Source of the DNA: Actinostola sp. cb2023
Taxonomy: Eukaryota > Cnidaria > Anthozoa > Actiniaria > Actinostolidae
Direction: 5' to 3'
NCBI GenBank assembly: GCA_033675265.1
Contig: JAUJYZ010001301.1
Span: 52,501 to 116,500, forward strand
DNA length: 64,000 nucleotides
The notes beneath the pieces are model-generated. The model worked only from the letters and a program-made list of their open reading frames with translations, made no database searches and was not told the origin of the DNA. The first letter of the stretch is position 1; each line of letters starts with the position of its first letter. Shown in pieces: positions 22,730-33,459 of this stretch. Made by a program: the position numbers and the translations under genes.

Positions 22730-24807
22730 CTGTGGAATTATATGAAGCACATTGGGGAACAGATTACATGAGAAACAAATGTTTCAACAACAGACATTAG
22801 CAATACTCAAATAAAAATAAATAAAAAATAAAAATAAAAATTCCATTTTCGCTAACCGCTAGTCCGTTTACATTTATATACAGCTATTTCAAAAAAGGTT
22901 GGTGAAGGTTTTGTTGCATCATATCAAGAAATCTGTGCTTTTTTCTTAGACCAGCTACGGGGACTGGGCACGAGTTTACCGGTCCCCCTATGTTAGGTTT
23001 CCCAGTCTTTTTGGCCGTGTTACAAAATGGAGGACAATGTTTACATTCATTTACTCGATTTGCTGTAAGTTTGGATGGATTTTTCGATAAAAATCGTACT
23101 TTTAAGCGAAAAATATTTACAGGGTTTCCAAATATGGTAAGTACAATGCCCAAATATGGACATAGGAAAGCTGGCCGAGCAACAGCACACTTTAATGGGG
23201 GATTTCTTGATATGTTGCATGTTGCATCTTGCATACCAAGCCCGAAATGTATTGTGGATCATAGATAAATAATGTCAGCATGCACATACAGAAGAAAATA
23301 TGCCTGCTCCATATTGCGAAGACAAAGTTTGGGAAAATTCCCAGAGTTCATAATTGTTGTGACCTTTCGCTGACTCCATTCACATCGTCCATAGTGCATT
23401 TCGGGCTTGGTATGCAACATGCAACATGCAAGATGCAACAAAACCTTCACCAACCTTTTTTGAAATAGCTGTATTAGAGTCGTTTTCGTATGAGTGGGGA
23501 AGTTACGGTACCGTGCCGTATTGAAAGAGTTTGATTTGATGCTTTTTGATTGGTTCAGAAAGGATCAGCCATTTGAGTGTCACGGTACCGTAGATTTCCC
23601 AATTACCATTAGTATTGGCTAAACATATATTGCTTGACATCAATCAGCTGTCCTTGAATCTCATTATTATTTACCTTCGACTGAGGGGCAAAACTGCCCT
23701 CCCTGATGTGCTATATATCAAGGAGAGAGTACTCTATTGAAAAGGTACGGCTGACAATTCAGCTGATGAAAATTCCTCACGAGACCGGAAATTACGTATA
23801 TTGATATCAAGTGATATTAATTAAAATTCCATAGTGTCGTCAGTACGTACCTTGATATCAATGTCTTTTGAGTCTCCTGTTAAGCGTTTCCTATGCAACT
23901 CCAAGGTAGTTGTCCCGTTCACTTCTTCAGAGTAAGTCATGTTATAATCCTGCTGGATGTCTGCTAATGGTTCTGAGTATCCAATGGAGTGTCGGTCCTT
24001 CAGATAGAAAGTTATATAGAGTAAATAATGCATAACTAGGATTTGCCCCTAAAAGTAAGAGAACTAGAAACAAGACCAAAGTATGACAAAAATGTTGTAT
24101 CTTCAACCTCAGTTTTAATAAAAAACTGCCAAGCTTTCGGGCTAAGCGCCCATCTTCAGGGCTAAATGCAAAAATATATAATTACAACGGCTATAAGACC
24201 AAACTAATTGAGTGCAAAAACAATTATCATAGCAACAGTAGCAGAAGCCGAGAAGCAGAAGCAGAATCAGAATCAGAATCAGAATCAGAATCAGAAAGCA
24301 GTAGCAGTAGCTGTAGCAGTAGCAGTGGCAGTGGCAGTGGCAGTAGCAGTAGCAGTAGCAGTAGCAGTAGCAGTAGCAGTAGCAGTAGCAGTAGCAGTAG
24401 CAGTAGCAGTAGCAGAAGCAGCAGAAGCAGCAGAAGCAGCAGCAGAAGCAGAAGCAGAAGCAGAAGCAGTAGAAGCAGAAGCAGAAGCAGAAACAGAAGC
24501 AGAAGCAGAAGCAGAAGCAGTAGCAGTAGCAGTAGCAATAGCAGAAGCAGCAGCAGCAGAAGCAGAAGCAGCAGCAGCAGAAGCAGAAGCAGAAGCAGAG
24601 GCAGAAACAGAAGCAGCAGAAGCAGTAGAAGCAGAAGCAGGAAACAGAACTGACAGAAACAGAAGCAGAAGCAGAAGCAGAAGCAGAAGCAGAAGCAGAA
24701 GCAGAAGCAGAAGCAAAAGCAGAAGCAGCAGCAGAAGCAGCAGCAGAAGCAGCAGCAGAAGCAGCAGCAGAAGCAGCAGCAGAAGCAGCAGCAGAAGCAG
24801 CAGCAGA

Positions 24808-24838
<31 letters not shown>

Positions 24839-25122
24839 GAAGCAGCAGCAGAAGCAGAAGCAGAAGCAGAAGCAGAAGCAGAAGCAGAAGCAGAAGCAGA
24901 AGCAGAAGCAGAAGCAGAAGCAGAAGCAGATGCAGAAGCAGAAGCAGAAACAGAAGCAGCAGAAGCAGTAGAAGCAGAAGCAGGAAACAGAAACAGAAAC
25001 AGAAGCAGAAGCAGAAGCAGAAGCAGAAGCAGAAGCAGAAGCAGAAGCAGAAGCAAAAGCAGAAGCAGCAGCAGAAGCAGCAGCAGAAGCAGCAGCAGAA
25101 GCAGCAGCAGAAGCAGCAACAG

Positions 25123-25155
<33 letters not shown>

Positions 25156-27334
25156 AAGCAAAAGCAGAAGCAGAAGCAGAAGCAGAAGCAGAAGCAGAAC
25201 TGAGCAGAAGCAGAAGCAGAAGCAGAAGCAGAAGCAGAAGCAGAAGCAGAAGCAGAAGCAGAAGCAGAAGCAGAAGCAGAAGCAGAAGCAGAAGCAGAAA
25301 CAGATGCAGAAGCTGAAGCAGAAACAACAACAACAATTCAACAACACAATTCAACAACAACTGGCTACAACTCAATAATCAACCAAAGTTCTGGCGTTTA
25401 AATTTGAATTGATCAGAAACAAATTTGCAAGGCTACAAAGACAACATCAACAACAATAAAACAAAAGGAGCGACAACAATAACAACAACTATCCAACAAC
25501 CAATCTTCTGTACCATATAGATTTTGATTGAATTATAGAACACTGAATTTGCAAGGCCACAAAGACAACATCAACTTGACTGAACAAAACGAGCGACAAA
25601 AGGAGCGACAACAACCGACTACAACTAAAACTTCTGCACCGAGTAGATATAACAAATTTGCAAGGCAACAAAGACAACAACAACAACAACAACAAAACTC
25701 GAGCGACAACAACAACAACAACTCTTAGCAACCAAACCTCTGCACCGTGCAGATTTTGATTGAACAACTTTATAAGGCCACAAAGACTGAATTAAATTAA
25801 AAGCAATGTTCCAGTTCATTGCGGAATATTGTGGATATTCTATATTTAGCATGCAGTCATCTTTTGCTCCTTGAAGAACCCTGTCTTATATATAGCAGTA
25901 AAGAGCTTCAAGTAGAAGGTCATTAGATGTGTCAGTTTTAAAAATAACTTATCAAAATGAATATGTAGATATCTAGGCAACGTTGAGATTTGAATGTATC
26001 AAGGATTTAAATTATTTGATGACATTAATACATTTACAGCTCATGCCAAATCTGACAAGGAGGTTATATACTGGGTTTCAAATCAGCTTCGCTTTTGAGG
26101 GTCGCAGTGGCGGATCGTTCCAGAAACGCCATTTCCTGCATTTTAAGGACAAATCATAATTTCAATTTCATTCTACTTTGCGTAAAGAACATGATCGGCT
26201 TCACAAAGGGAGGTTCCATAGAACCCATGGAACCACCCCTGTATCCCGGCGCCACTGGGTCTGACTCATCCATAGGTGCCTGTCTCATGTCTTACTGATA
26301 AGGATCATTAAGGACATCGAAGAGCCACTATAGATCAATTTATTGGTAAGCCTTTCGAAACCATTAAAATTGAATGACCATTGAGAATCATTATCTGATA
26401 AGTAGTAAATTATTGTCACGTGTGTCGAGTATTCTATCGATTATTTCATGGATCCACAAATTGATAGCATGCAACTCAAGTAACTTTCAGAATGATTGAG
26501 ATTTTATACTTATTCAGTGTTTCAAGTCAAATAAAATAAAATAAAATAAGTCACTTGTAGGAGGAACTAAATATTTGTACATTCCCGACAACAGATCTTC
26601 AACGAGTAACTTTATAATAATAAAAGGTTATAAAGAAAATCTATGACACCATAAATAAGAGTACTTAACTTAATTACTGACGTATCGAGCCTTAGCTAGC
26701 CCTTCGTCAGAGAACTAAGGCTCCAAACGTCAGTAAAGTTAAGTAGTCTTTTTCATTTTCAGCCATGGTGTTATAGATTTCCTTTAACCTTTGAATTTAT
26801 CATTATAAACCATTAAATAAACTTTCTACGGAAACATGTACTAGATGAGGATGTACTCAGTTCCCGACAACCCTCGACAACCCTCAGTTCCCGACAATTC
26901 ATGTTGAACTAAATAAGATCTCCTCATTCTAATTTCCTGTACACTTTACTCGCGATCGGTGATCTTGAACTCACGCTATCTTGGACATTTTTTTGCATAG
27001 ATTGATTCCCTTCACTCGACTGTATTTAGTTTCTAAATTACATCTTCTTTACACCTACCGTTAGAATTCCTTTCCCGCCGGCAACTTTGCCAATAATAAC
27101 ATCATAGCCTTGCATCTGATATATTTTATGAGCGAATCCAAAGCCGACCCATCCAATCGCCTTCACCTCCAAACCAAACAACAAGATATCTTTATTCACA
27201 TCGTACTTCCACGAGAGTTTCACACTTGTGTTCGTTTTATCAAGAAACGTCGAATGGTCGTAGTTTTTAGTGAGTTTAGCCGGGGCTAGTTGAATAATAC
27301 AAGCCAGAACCAAGGAGATAGTTAGAACGTTCAT
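22472..27334 (-). CDS. Secreted DOMON-domain protein (three exons)
   Basis: Exons 27334-27059, 23997-23851 and 22729-22472 join in phase 0 throughout and give 226 residues. Residues 1-19 (MNVLTISLVLACIIQLAPA) are a signal peptide. A DOMON domain follows: SWKYDVNKDILLFGLEVKA, GWVGFGFAHK, GYDVIIGKV, DRHSIGYSEP, DIQQDY, VVYAYHST and KHDHQGF, the last two as in MOXD1/DBH-type domains that bind haem or sugars. After it comes a Ser/Thr/Pro linker. If translated to the stop at 22472, the tail YFGWLIFVLSRFFIL is hydrophobic and could be a GPI signal, though its Arg is unusual. Alternatively a phase-1 donor near 22512 joins it to the mucin-like exon at 20475. No monooxygenase domain is seen. Confidence 0.7.
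22880..23472. mobile_element. Fold-back element (ACAGCTATTTCAAAAAAGG family), 0.59 kb
   Basis: ACAGCTATTTCAAAAAAGG and GTTGGTGAAGGTTTTGTTGC are mirrored by the right end. Inner arms also pair (GAGTCAGCGAAAGG region). A shorter copy lies at 51946-52232. Confidence 0.8.
23475..23612. mobile_element. MITE (GTCGTTTTCGTATGAGTGGG family)
   Basis: Starts AGAGTCGTTTTCGTATGAGT and contains TTGATTGGTTCAGAAAGGA and GAGTGTCACGGTACCGTAG. Same family as 39251-39417 and 42651-42834 and as the repeat hosting the ISL2EU element. Confidence 0.65.
23851..23997 (-). CDS. DOMON protein exon 2
   Basis: A 147-nt exon, phase 0-0, donor GTACGT. Encodes DRHSIGYSEPLADIQQDY, then NMTYSEEVNGTTTLELHRKR and LTGDSKDIDIK. 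The pattern D-x-S-x-GY..P..D..QDY is characteristic of DOMON domains. Confidence 0.8.
24240..25345. repeat. 1.1-kb (AGAAGC)n / (AGCAGC)n array
   Basis: Interrupted hexamer array in the DOMON gene's first intron. Blocks of AGAAGC, AGTAGC and AGCAGCAGAAGC alternate, and a composite block around AGAAGCAGGAAACAGAA appears twice (about 24620 and 24980), showing segmental duplication inside the array. Long ORFs in four frames (SR-, FC- or L-rich) are artefacts. Confidence 0.9.
25380..25795. repeat. CAA-rich tandem repeat, period ~130 bp
   Basis: AATTTGCAAGGCCACAAAGA and CAGATTTTGATTGAA recur three to four times, separated by CAACAA-rich spacers of variable length. Confidence 0.7.
25860..26630. other. 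Intronic sequence without supported feature
   Basis: Falls between DOMON exons 1 and 2. No additional exon was recognised. Confidence 0.4.
26640..26790. mobile_element. Short inverted-repeat element
   Basis: AAATCTATGACACCAT mirrors ATGGTGTTATAGATTT at the right. Inside, TTACTGACG and GAGCCTTAG pair with CTAAGGCTC and CGTCAGTAA around CCCTTCGTCAGAG. Confidence 0.55.
27059..27334 (-). CDS. DOMON protein exon 1 with signal peptide
   Basis: ATG at 27334-27332 begins a hydrophobic leader, then SVKLSWKYDVNKDILLFGLE and GWVGFGFAHKIYQMQGYDV. It ends at donor GTAGGT in phase 0. This is the first in-frame Met after a stop, and the leader is a good signal peptide. Confidence 0.8.
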
Positions 27335-28054
27335 GTTTGGAGTGAAATATCCGTGGAAACGAACTAAGCAAAGATGATCGCATGACTTACTTCAGTTGTC
27401 ATCCAAATGATTTGTCTCTCGGCAATTAATTATAAACGTGCAAGGGCTAGGTACTTATCAGTCCCAATATATATTGATATTGGACCAACGTATATTGGAT
27501 GGCGATGGTATACCACTTCCTTTTTATATCATATTTGGTTTCGTGAAAATTCTTGTTAAAAAAAAGAAGAAAATCAGTAAAAAAAAAGAAGAAGAAAAAA
27601 GAACGGTTTTCGCCCCCGTTAAGGACAGTATTTAGTGTCATTACCGGTGTCATTTCTTTGATGTATTACTCTGAATTGAATATAAATGCAGAGCAACTAA
27701 GTAACTAACACTGAGATTAGTTGCTTCTATAAAGCTAAGCCACTAACTCAAGAAATATTTTAGCGCAAGGAAATGTTCACACAAGAGAAGCGTTCCATGT
27801 GCGTGAACACGAGAACTTACTGGCAGCCATGATGACGTCTGATATCAGTCGACTATAAAGTACAGACACACAGTTGAACACCGAGAGAAATATTGCCGGT
27901 GACATGCATGATTTCATCATGTGTCTATCTGTACAATTTGTTGCGCGCAATGTTGCAGAAGTAGGATTGCATTGTACTTGAATAAGCTGGCTCGCAATTA
28001 CAGGACAGACACACGCTATAATCATCATATTCCCAGCAATGTTGCACTATGGAG

Positions 28055-28260
28055 TGTATAGACCTATTTCAATAAACGTTGAGACCGAGAGGAATTGTGG
28101 GTGGTTTATAGTAATTGGTATGAAATTACCAATGTCAAAAATTTCTTATGAGATCTATGATGTAAATTTAAAAACCGCAGCTCGTACCCACAATTCCCCT
28201 TGGTCTCAGATCATCCATTTCAGATCGTCCATGATCAACGTTTATTGAAATAGGTGTATA
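28055..28260. mobile_element. Fold-back MITE
   Basis: TATAGACCTATTTCAATAAA mirrors TTTATTGAAATAGGTGTATA, and AATTGTGGGT pairs with ACCCACAATT inside. Confidence 0.75.
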
Positions 28261-28435
28261 CATGTCAGGACAACGAAAAACAACTCATGTACACCAGCTA
28301 GAGATTTGATTTTAACGAATCGAGTTTCGCACATGCGCAGCAGCAGTCCTTAACTGTACTAAATAATATTCATGAAAATTTATGGATTGTGATTGGCTAA
28401 GAGCAGTGCAATTAAACGATTATCTGCACTGACCT

Positions 28436-28607
28436 TTCCCCTTATGACGTAATCATACCACTACTCCCAGAATCCTTTTCGTATCTTCTTTTGTTATTCT
28501 AATACACACCATACCTTGGTACTCTCATAGGAGTTAAAACATTTGAATAAGAATAAGAATTCGAAAAGGATTCTGGTAGTAGTGGTATCGCTACGTCATA
28601 AGGGGAA
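28436..28607. mobile_element. Fold-back MITE
   Basis: TTCCCCTTATGACGTAATCA is mirrored near TACGTCATAAGGGGAA. AGAATCCTTTTCG pairs with CGAAAAGGATTCT. Confidence 0.8.
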
Positions 28608-28968
28608 CCGGGAATTACAAGGTAGTTTACAGTTCGGTGCAAACTACAAATTTGTTCATGAATGTTATTATTATTTATTTATTTTTATTATAATCATATG
28701 ATTTTCTCGTGTACAATTCATTTGAATTCGTTTGTTTCTCAGAAATCCAAATTCAAATAATTGCATTCGCACTCAAATTAATCCCAAATTGCAATGGAAA
28801 CCATATGATTGCCAGTAAAGGTTACTGCGTGAATCCTCAATGATTTTATATGCTCGTTTATTAAAATAATATCAACGTAGGTTCAATAAAAATTCAGTGT
28901 TAATTGTGCAACATATTTTTCTTTTTTTGAGATGAAAATAAATCCCCTTAGGTATCGGTCTGTGGCAA

Positions 28969-29885
28969 ATACGTTAGAAGACTGGGTACTAGTGTTATAT
29001 AGAGGATATTACATGGCCGCTCGGAGATACGGAATACTCCAGTTTCGCGTTGTGTAGAGATGACCGCTGTCCTTGACAAAAGACGCACTTGTACAGGCTT
29101 AGCCTCGATTCAGAAACCAGTCCGTACAATTCAAAAACGTTTTTATTGTTTCATGTCAACATTTGTTCGTGTTCTTGTTGATATTTGTGAATTATTTACA
29201 GGCTGACTCAAGGCTAACCCTGTACAAATGCATCTGATGTCAATAAGTACAGCGGTTTTACAACGGCATCTGTGAACGCGAAAAGGGACTATTTATATCT
29301 TAGTGAGTGAGCGCAGCTCAGCGGCCATGTAATTTACTTTTTATCATATAACAATCAGTGGTAGAAAACACATATTTTCTCTTAAAAAAATCATTATCTT
29401 CACATGTGAAGATATCAATGATATCACCACTGGCCACTGGTAGCGGTGTTCATATGGATTTTACGATGATGCTATCAGCCAGTATACCACTGATTGCTAT
29501 ATGATAAAAAGTGTTATAACCATTGAGATAGCAGTTCTTAAATTTTAACAATTATATCCAATGTGATGGAGAAAGAACATTGAATCCATTCAAGTGATAT
29601 CTCCACTAGACTTTCATCGAGGGCAAACACCTCGAAAAACTGTATAGCCTATCCAATGTGCTGGAGAAAGAACGTTGAATCCATTCAAGTGATATCTCCA
29701 CTAGACTTTCATCGAGGGCAAACACCTCGAAAAACTGTATAGCCTATCCAATGTGCTGGAGAAAGAACGTTGAATCCATTCAAGTGGTATTTCCACTAGA
29801 CTTTCATCGAGGGCAAACACCTCGAAAAACTTGTAACTAATTCAGCCAATCAAAACACTCGAACCCAGTCTTCCAACGTTTGCCA
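28969..29885. mobile_element. TIR element with nested insertions and tandem core
   Basis: Same family as 16378-16785 and 18410-18645: left end TGTGGCAAATACGTTAGAAG, right end CTTCCAACGTTTGCCACAG. The left end is interrupted at GTGTTATA, which reappears at 29511-29518, consistent with an 8-bp duplication around a 0.5-kb insert (29000-29510). The right part holds about three tandem core units. Confidence 0.7.
29000..29510. mobile_element. Nested insert made of two fold-back modules
   Basis: The first module pairs ATTACATGGCCGCT (about 29008) with AGCGGCCATGTAAT (about 29320). The second pairs TTTTTATCATATA, AATCAGTGG with CCACTGATT, TATATGATAAAAA (29337-29510). GTGTTATA flanks the whole. Confidence 0.65.
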
Positions 29886-29889
29886 CAGG

Positions 29890-31365
29890 CCAGTAGGTAA
29901 GTCTGTTGTGGTTTAATTTGTCACTGGTTTAATTGTTTTCTGATATTTGTTTTAACTGACGTAACTCCAACGGAACTTTATCATAAGTTGTCAAAATCCT
30001 TCCATCAATCATAAACATGCTGAACGCGGCTTATTTGATATCTCGAATGTAATTGCAAACTACATTTTCTATGATTTGTAAGCTGTCTTTTTTATGTAAG
30101 GTTAGCGATTGAAGCGAAAGCAAGTAAGACTACGACAAGTAAATCAATGAGGTTTAAACCAGTGAAAAATGAGTTTAACCACGACATATTTAAAGTCTTT
30201 TAAAAATTCCTATTTCCGAATCCATGATGCATTGCGCGTACAAAATCCGAAATTTGAAAAATATTTCAAATCGATTTTCGCGTCGATTTCAACCATCCTT
30301 GACCAAAGCACAATACTGCGTTCTACATAAGGACTATATATACACCGAATTCATAATGGCGTATTTTTAGTTTGGCGATACGATACGTTTCTGGTACAAA
30401 TGATCACTGTCATCTAAGACAATACCTAGAAATAAACATTCTTGGAAAGCTTCTTTGCTGTAGACAAAATATCATCGGAGTTATGACAGATCATAAATAG
30501 AGAGCTTTGTATGCATTTTTCAAGTGAGTCCTAAAAAGCCTCGTTTTGGTGCAATTTCACAATTTCAAATGTTCATATCTTCTCAAGGATTTATTATTTG
30601 GTTTCAAAACATACACATAGTATTTAGATAATCACATTCTATCAAATCAAATATTTCCTTTTCCCAAAATGATATGTTTTGGCTTTTATGCAAATTAGAA
30701 GCAGCCAATATGAATTCGGTTTATAGAGTTCTAGTAGGTGCGAGTAGGTGCATGTATACACACAATCAAAACAATGGCGCAATGCATCATGGGATCGGAT
30801 ACAGAGTCTTCAAATCTTTATTCATTACAAGTTCAAAGATAATCTCAAGTTAGTAGGATTCGAGGTCCATTGTGGGAAAATAAAATATTTCCAGAATATT
30901 TTACTAGTTTTTTTTATATTCCAGAAATATTGAATGAATCAGATTGTCTATTCAGTAATATATAGTTATTTTAAAATACGTCCATTATTAACTGAAAGTA
31001 TTTAGTGTATGTACAATTGTGTATTTTATATACAAGATTATTTGAATATTTAGTTGGTTATATTGACGTTAAGATCATTAACAAAATGTCCTTAACCAAC
31101 TACCCCCTCCCCCCAAGTAAGTATTTCGTAAGACATCGAAGATTACTGAAATTCGACTGTACCCAAGCCCCAGCCATTTCCACGGTTACCTTTGGCCGGG
31201 ATAACAAAAAGGGACTGGGAGACATTCTACATTGTGTGATTTTAGGAGGGGACTGGGTCGAATTAAATAACCTTCAACTGTATACGTTATATTGCTATAT
31301 ATATTAGTAGGAATTCACATACTGAATTCAATCGTTATTTAAAAACTGTTATGTCATACAAAAAT
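29890..31365. other. Sequence without supported gene
   Basis: Short ORFs only, no convincing exon. The NAD kinase C-terminal exon was looked for here on the minus strand and not found. Confidence 0.4.
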
Positions 31366-31369
31366 GCTT

Positions 31370-31770
31370 AAAGGAGCCGACCCACCCAGACTGCTTTGCG
31401 CGCGTGTCCGCCATTTCCTATGCCATCTCAAATCAAGAGATTTCAGTTGTATTCAATCCGTGTAAATCTTAAACATTGTTTTTATAGTAACAAAGAACAT
31501 TACTTGTTGTTTCTGTATCTTTAATCTCTGTATCAAGCAGTTCTATTCGTCAAGAGAGTGATTTTGGAAGGAATTATCACAAATTATTTGTGATAATCAT
31601 TTCCACTTTTCTGCTCGAAATAGTAAGACATTCAAGTCACTACTAAGACTACAACACATTCCGAGATATCGCGGTCACAAAATGATAATAATATGTTTAT
31701 TAAAAAATAATAATTCCATGTAAACAATAATAGAAGCGCGCAAAGCACTGTGGGTGGGTCGGCCCCTTTT
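31370..31770. mobile_element. Fold-back element, 0.4 kb
   Basis: AAAGGAGCCGACCCACCCAG mirrors TGTGGGTGGGTCGGCCCCTTTT (right end), with GCTTTGCGCGC pairing GCGCGCAAAGC. The interior is AT-rich. Confidence 0.75.
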
Positions 31771-31899
31771 AACTTTCACGGAAATGTATCAAAATTAATT
31801 CATTATGAATACCGCATCCCACTGCGGACGCGAAGCGATAAGAACGTACAATATTCCTTGTCAAAGGCATAGTGGTGTGAGGTCGATGAGGATGAGCAA

Positions 31900-32582
31900 G
31901 ATCATTATAATGATGAATGATGACGAAAATAATGTTGTTCATAATAATGACGATGATGATGATATTGACGCTTGAAGACAACATTAGATACGATGATGTT
32001 GATGAAGATGATGACGACAGCAATGATGATGATGATAATGATGAATGATGACGAAAATAATAATGATAGTGGTCATGATAATGATGAATGACGAAAATAA
32101 TGTTGATGTTGATAATAATGTTGATAATGATGATGATGATGATATTGATGAATGAAAACAACATTAGATACGATGATGTTGATGAAGATGATGACGACAG
32201 TAATGATGATGATAATGATGAATGATGACGAAAATAATGTTGATAATAATGATGATGATGATATTGATGAATGGAGAAAACATTATATACGATGATGTTG
32301 ATGATGATGATGATGATAGTGATGAATGATGACGAAAATAATGATAACGTTGACAATGATGAAGATGATGATGAAGACAATGATGATAACGATTATATTG
32401 ATGAATGAAGAAAACATTAGATACGATGATGTTGATGATGATTACAGTAATGGTGATGATAGTAATGATAATGATAATGATGAATGATGGCAAACATAAA
32501 GTTGATAATGATGATAGTGATGATGATGATAATAATGATAATAGTGACAATGATGATATTGATGATGATGATGATGATGTCT
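31900..32582. repeat. (GATGAT)n-type array with higher-order units
   Basis: About 680 bp of GAT/AAT triplets organised in repeating blocks containing ACAACATTAGATACGATGAT and GATGAATGATGACGAAAAT. The Ser- or Ile-rich minus-strand ORFs are artefacts. Confidence 0.85.
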
Positions 32583-32589
32583 GATTTAT

Positions 32590-32935
32590 TAATTAATGCC
32601 CATACTAATCTTTAAAAGAGTAATTCCGCTGTTTCTCTCTAACGTTCCAGTGCAGGCACTCCGCTAAGCTTCTGAACCAATCAGATATTTGGTTCTCTGA
32701 GTTCACGGAGGGGACTGGGTAGATCGACGTGTTTAATCGCACACTAGGAATCATAATCAAAACATCATATTTATATTGAATCACAACGCATCTCTAAGAA
32801 ATGTGGGACTGATGTGGAGTATAATTAGCCACTTCAAAAACGAGTGGACTGGCAACGAGTTTTTAGAATGAGCTTATGTCACTTGTCACGTGTTTTTTTT
32901 ATTGTTTATCATAACTAGAAAGGCATGCTGAAATG
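32590..32935. other. Sequence without supported gene
   Basis: No exon or repeat boundary could be supported. Confidence 0.35.
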
Positions 32936-32940
32936 AGTAA

Positions 32941-33018
32941 ATACGTACAGTTTGAAACGAATTAGATCAGGTAGGACGAAAGTTACAGGTGTCCAAAGTT
33001 TGCGGTCTCTATAAGGAT
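32941..33018 (-). CDS. Candidate exon of unknown gene
   Basis: Between an acceptor TTATAG and a donor GTACGT the frame reads DRKLWTPVTFVLPDLIRFKL. It follows the NAD kinase exon at 33377-33459 on the same strand and its phase could fit, but it does not resemble the conserved NAD kinase C-terminus. It may belong to another gene or be chance. Confidence 0.25.
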
Positions 33019-33376
33019 TTGTCATGGGTTTTTGGCAACCCATTGACAACATACAAATCCTTACAAAAACAAAAACAGCCCCAACAACTTCCGTCTTATC
33101 CACGAAACTCGTTTCTAACTTTCCACATTTAGTAATTTTAGGATGCTTTTTCCAATTATTATGATATTTTGAGTGATATTTTGGTCACCTAAAAAAATAT
33201 GGCATTAATGTGAGGACTACCCAAAAAAAGTTTTGAAATTTTAAAATGTTAAAAATTTTAAATACTAAATATCAAAATCTGCTGACTTGTTAAAAAATAT
33301 GCAATATTACACTTATATAGAAGTAAACTCATAAACTTGTTCAAAAAGACAACCAACTTTCCTGTTTGATACATAC

Positions 33377-33459
33377 CTGTCGCCCTTGCATAGTTCTTGT
33401 CGGTTTCTTCCATCAAATGACGCCCAAGCAGACTGTCTGCTTTGATCATTGACAACAAC
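33377..33459 (-). CDS. NADK: NADK exon: SFDGR region
   Basis: Acceptor CCTTCAG, donor GTATGT. Encodes [18 protein letters not shown], then NRQELCKGD. The motif W-x-SFDGR-x-RQEL is conserved in animal NAD kinases. Phase 0 in, 2 out. Confidence 0.9.

Noticed and set aside
23755..23800. Hammerhead ribozyme (CTGATGA ... GAAA)
   Set aside because: The core motifs are near each other but no complementary stem II can be drawn between them; the similar match at 7526 also fails.
24142..25375. ORFs of 330-400 residues rich in SR, KQ, FC, Leu or Ala
   Set aside because: All are readings of the AGAAGC/AGCAGC array, open in several frames on both strands, inside the DOMON intron.
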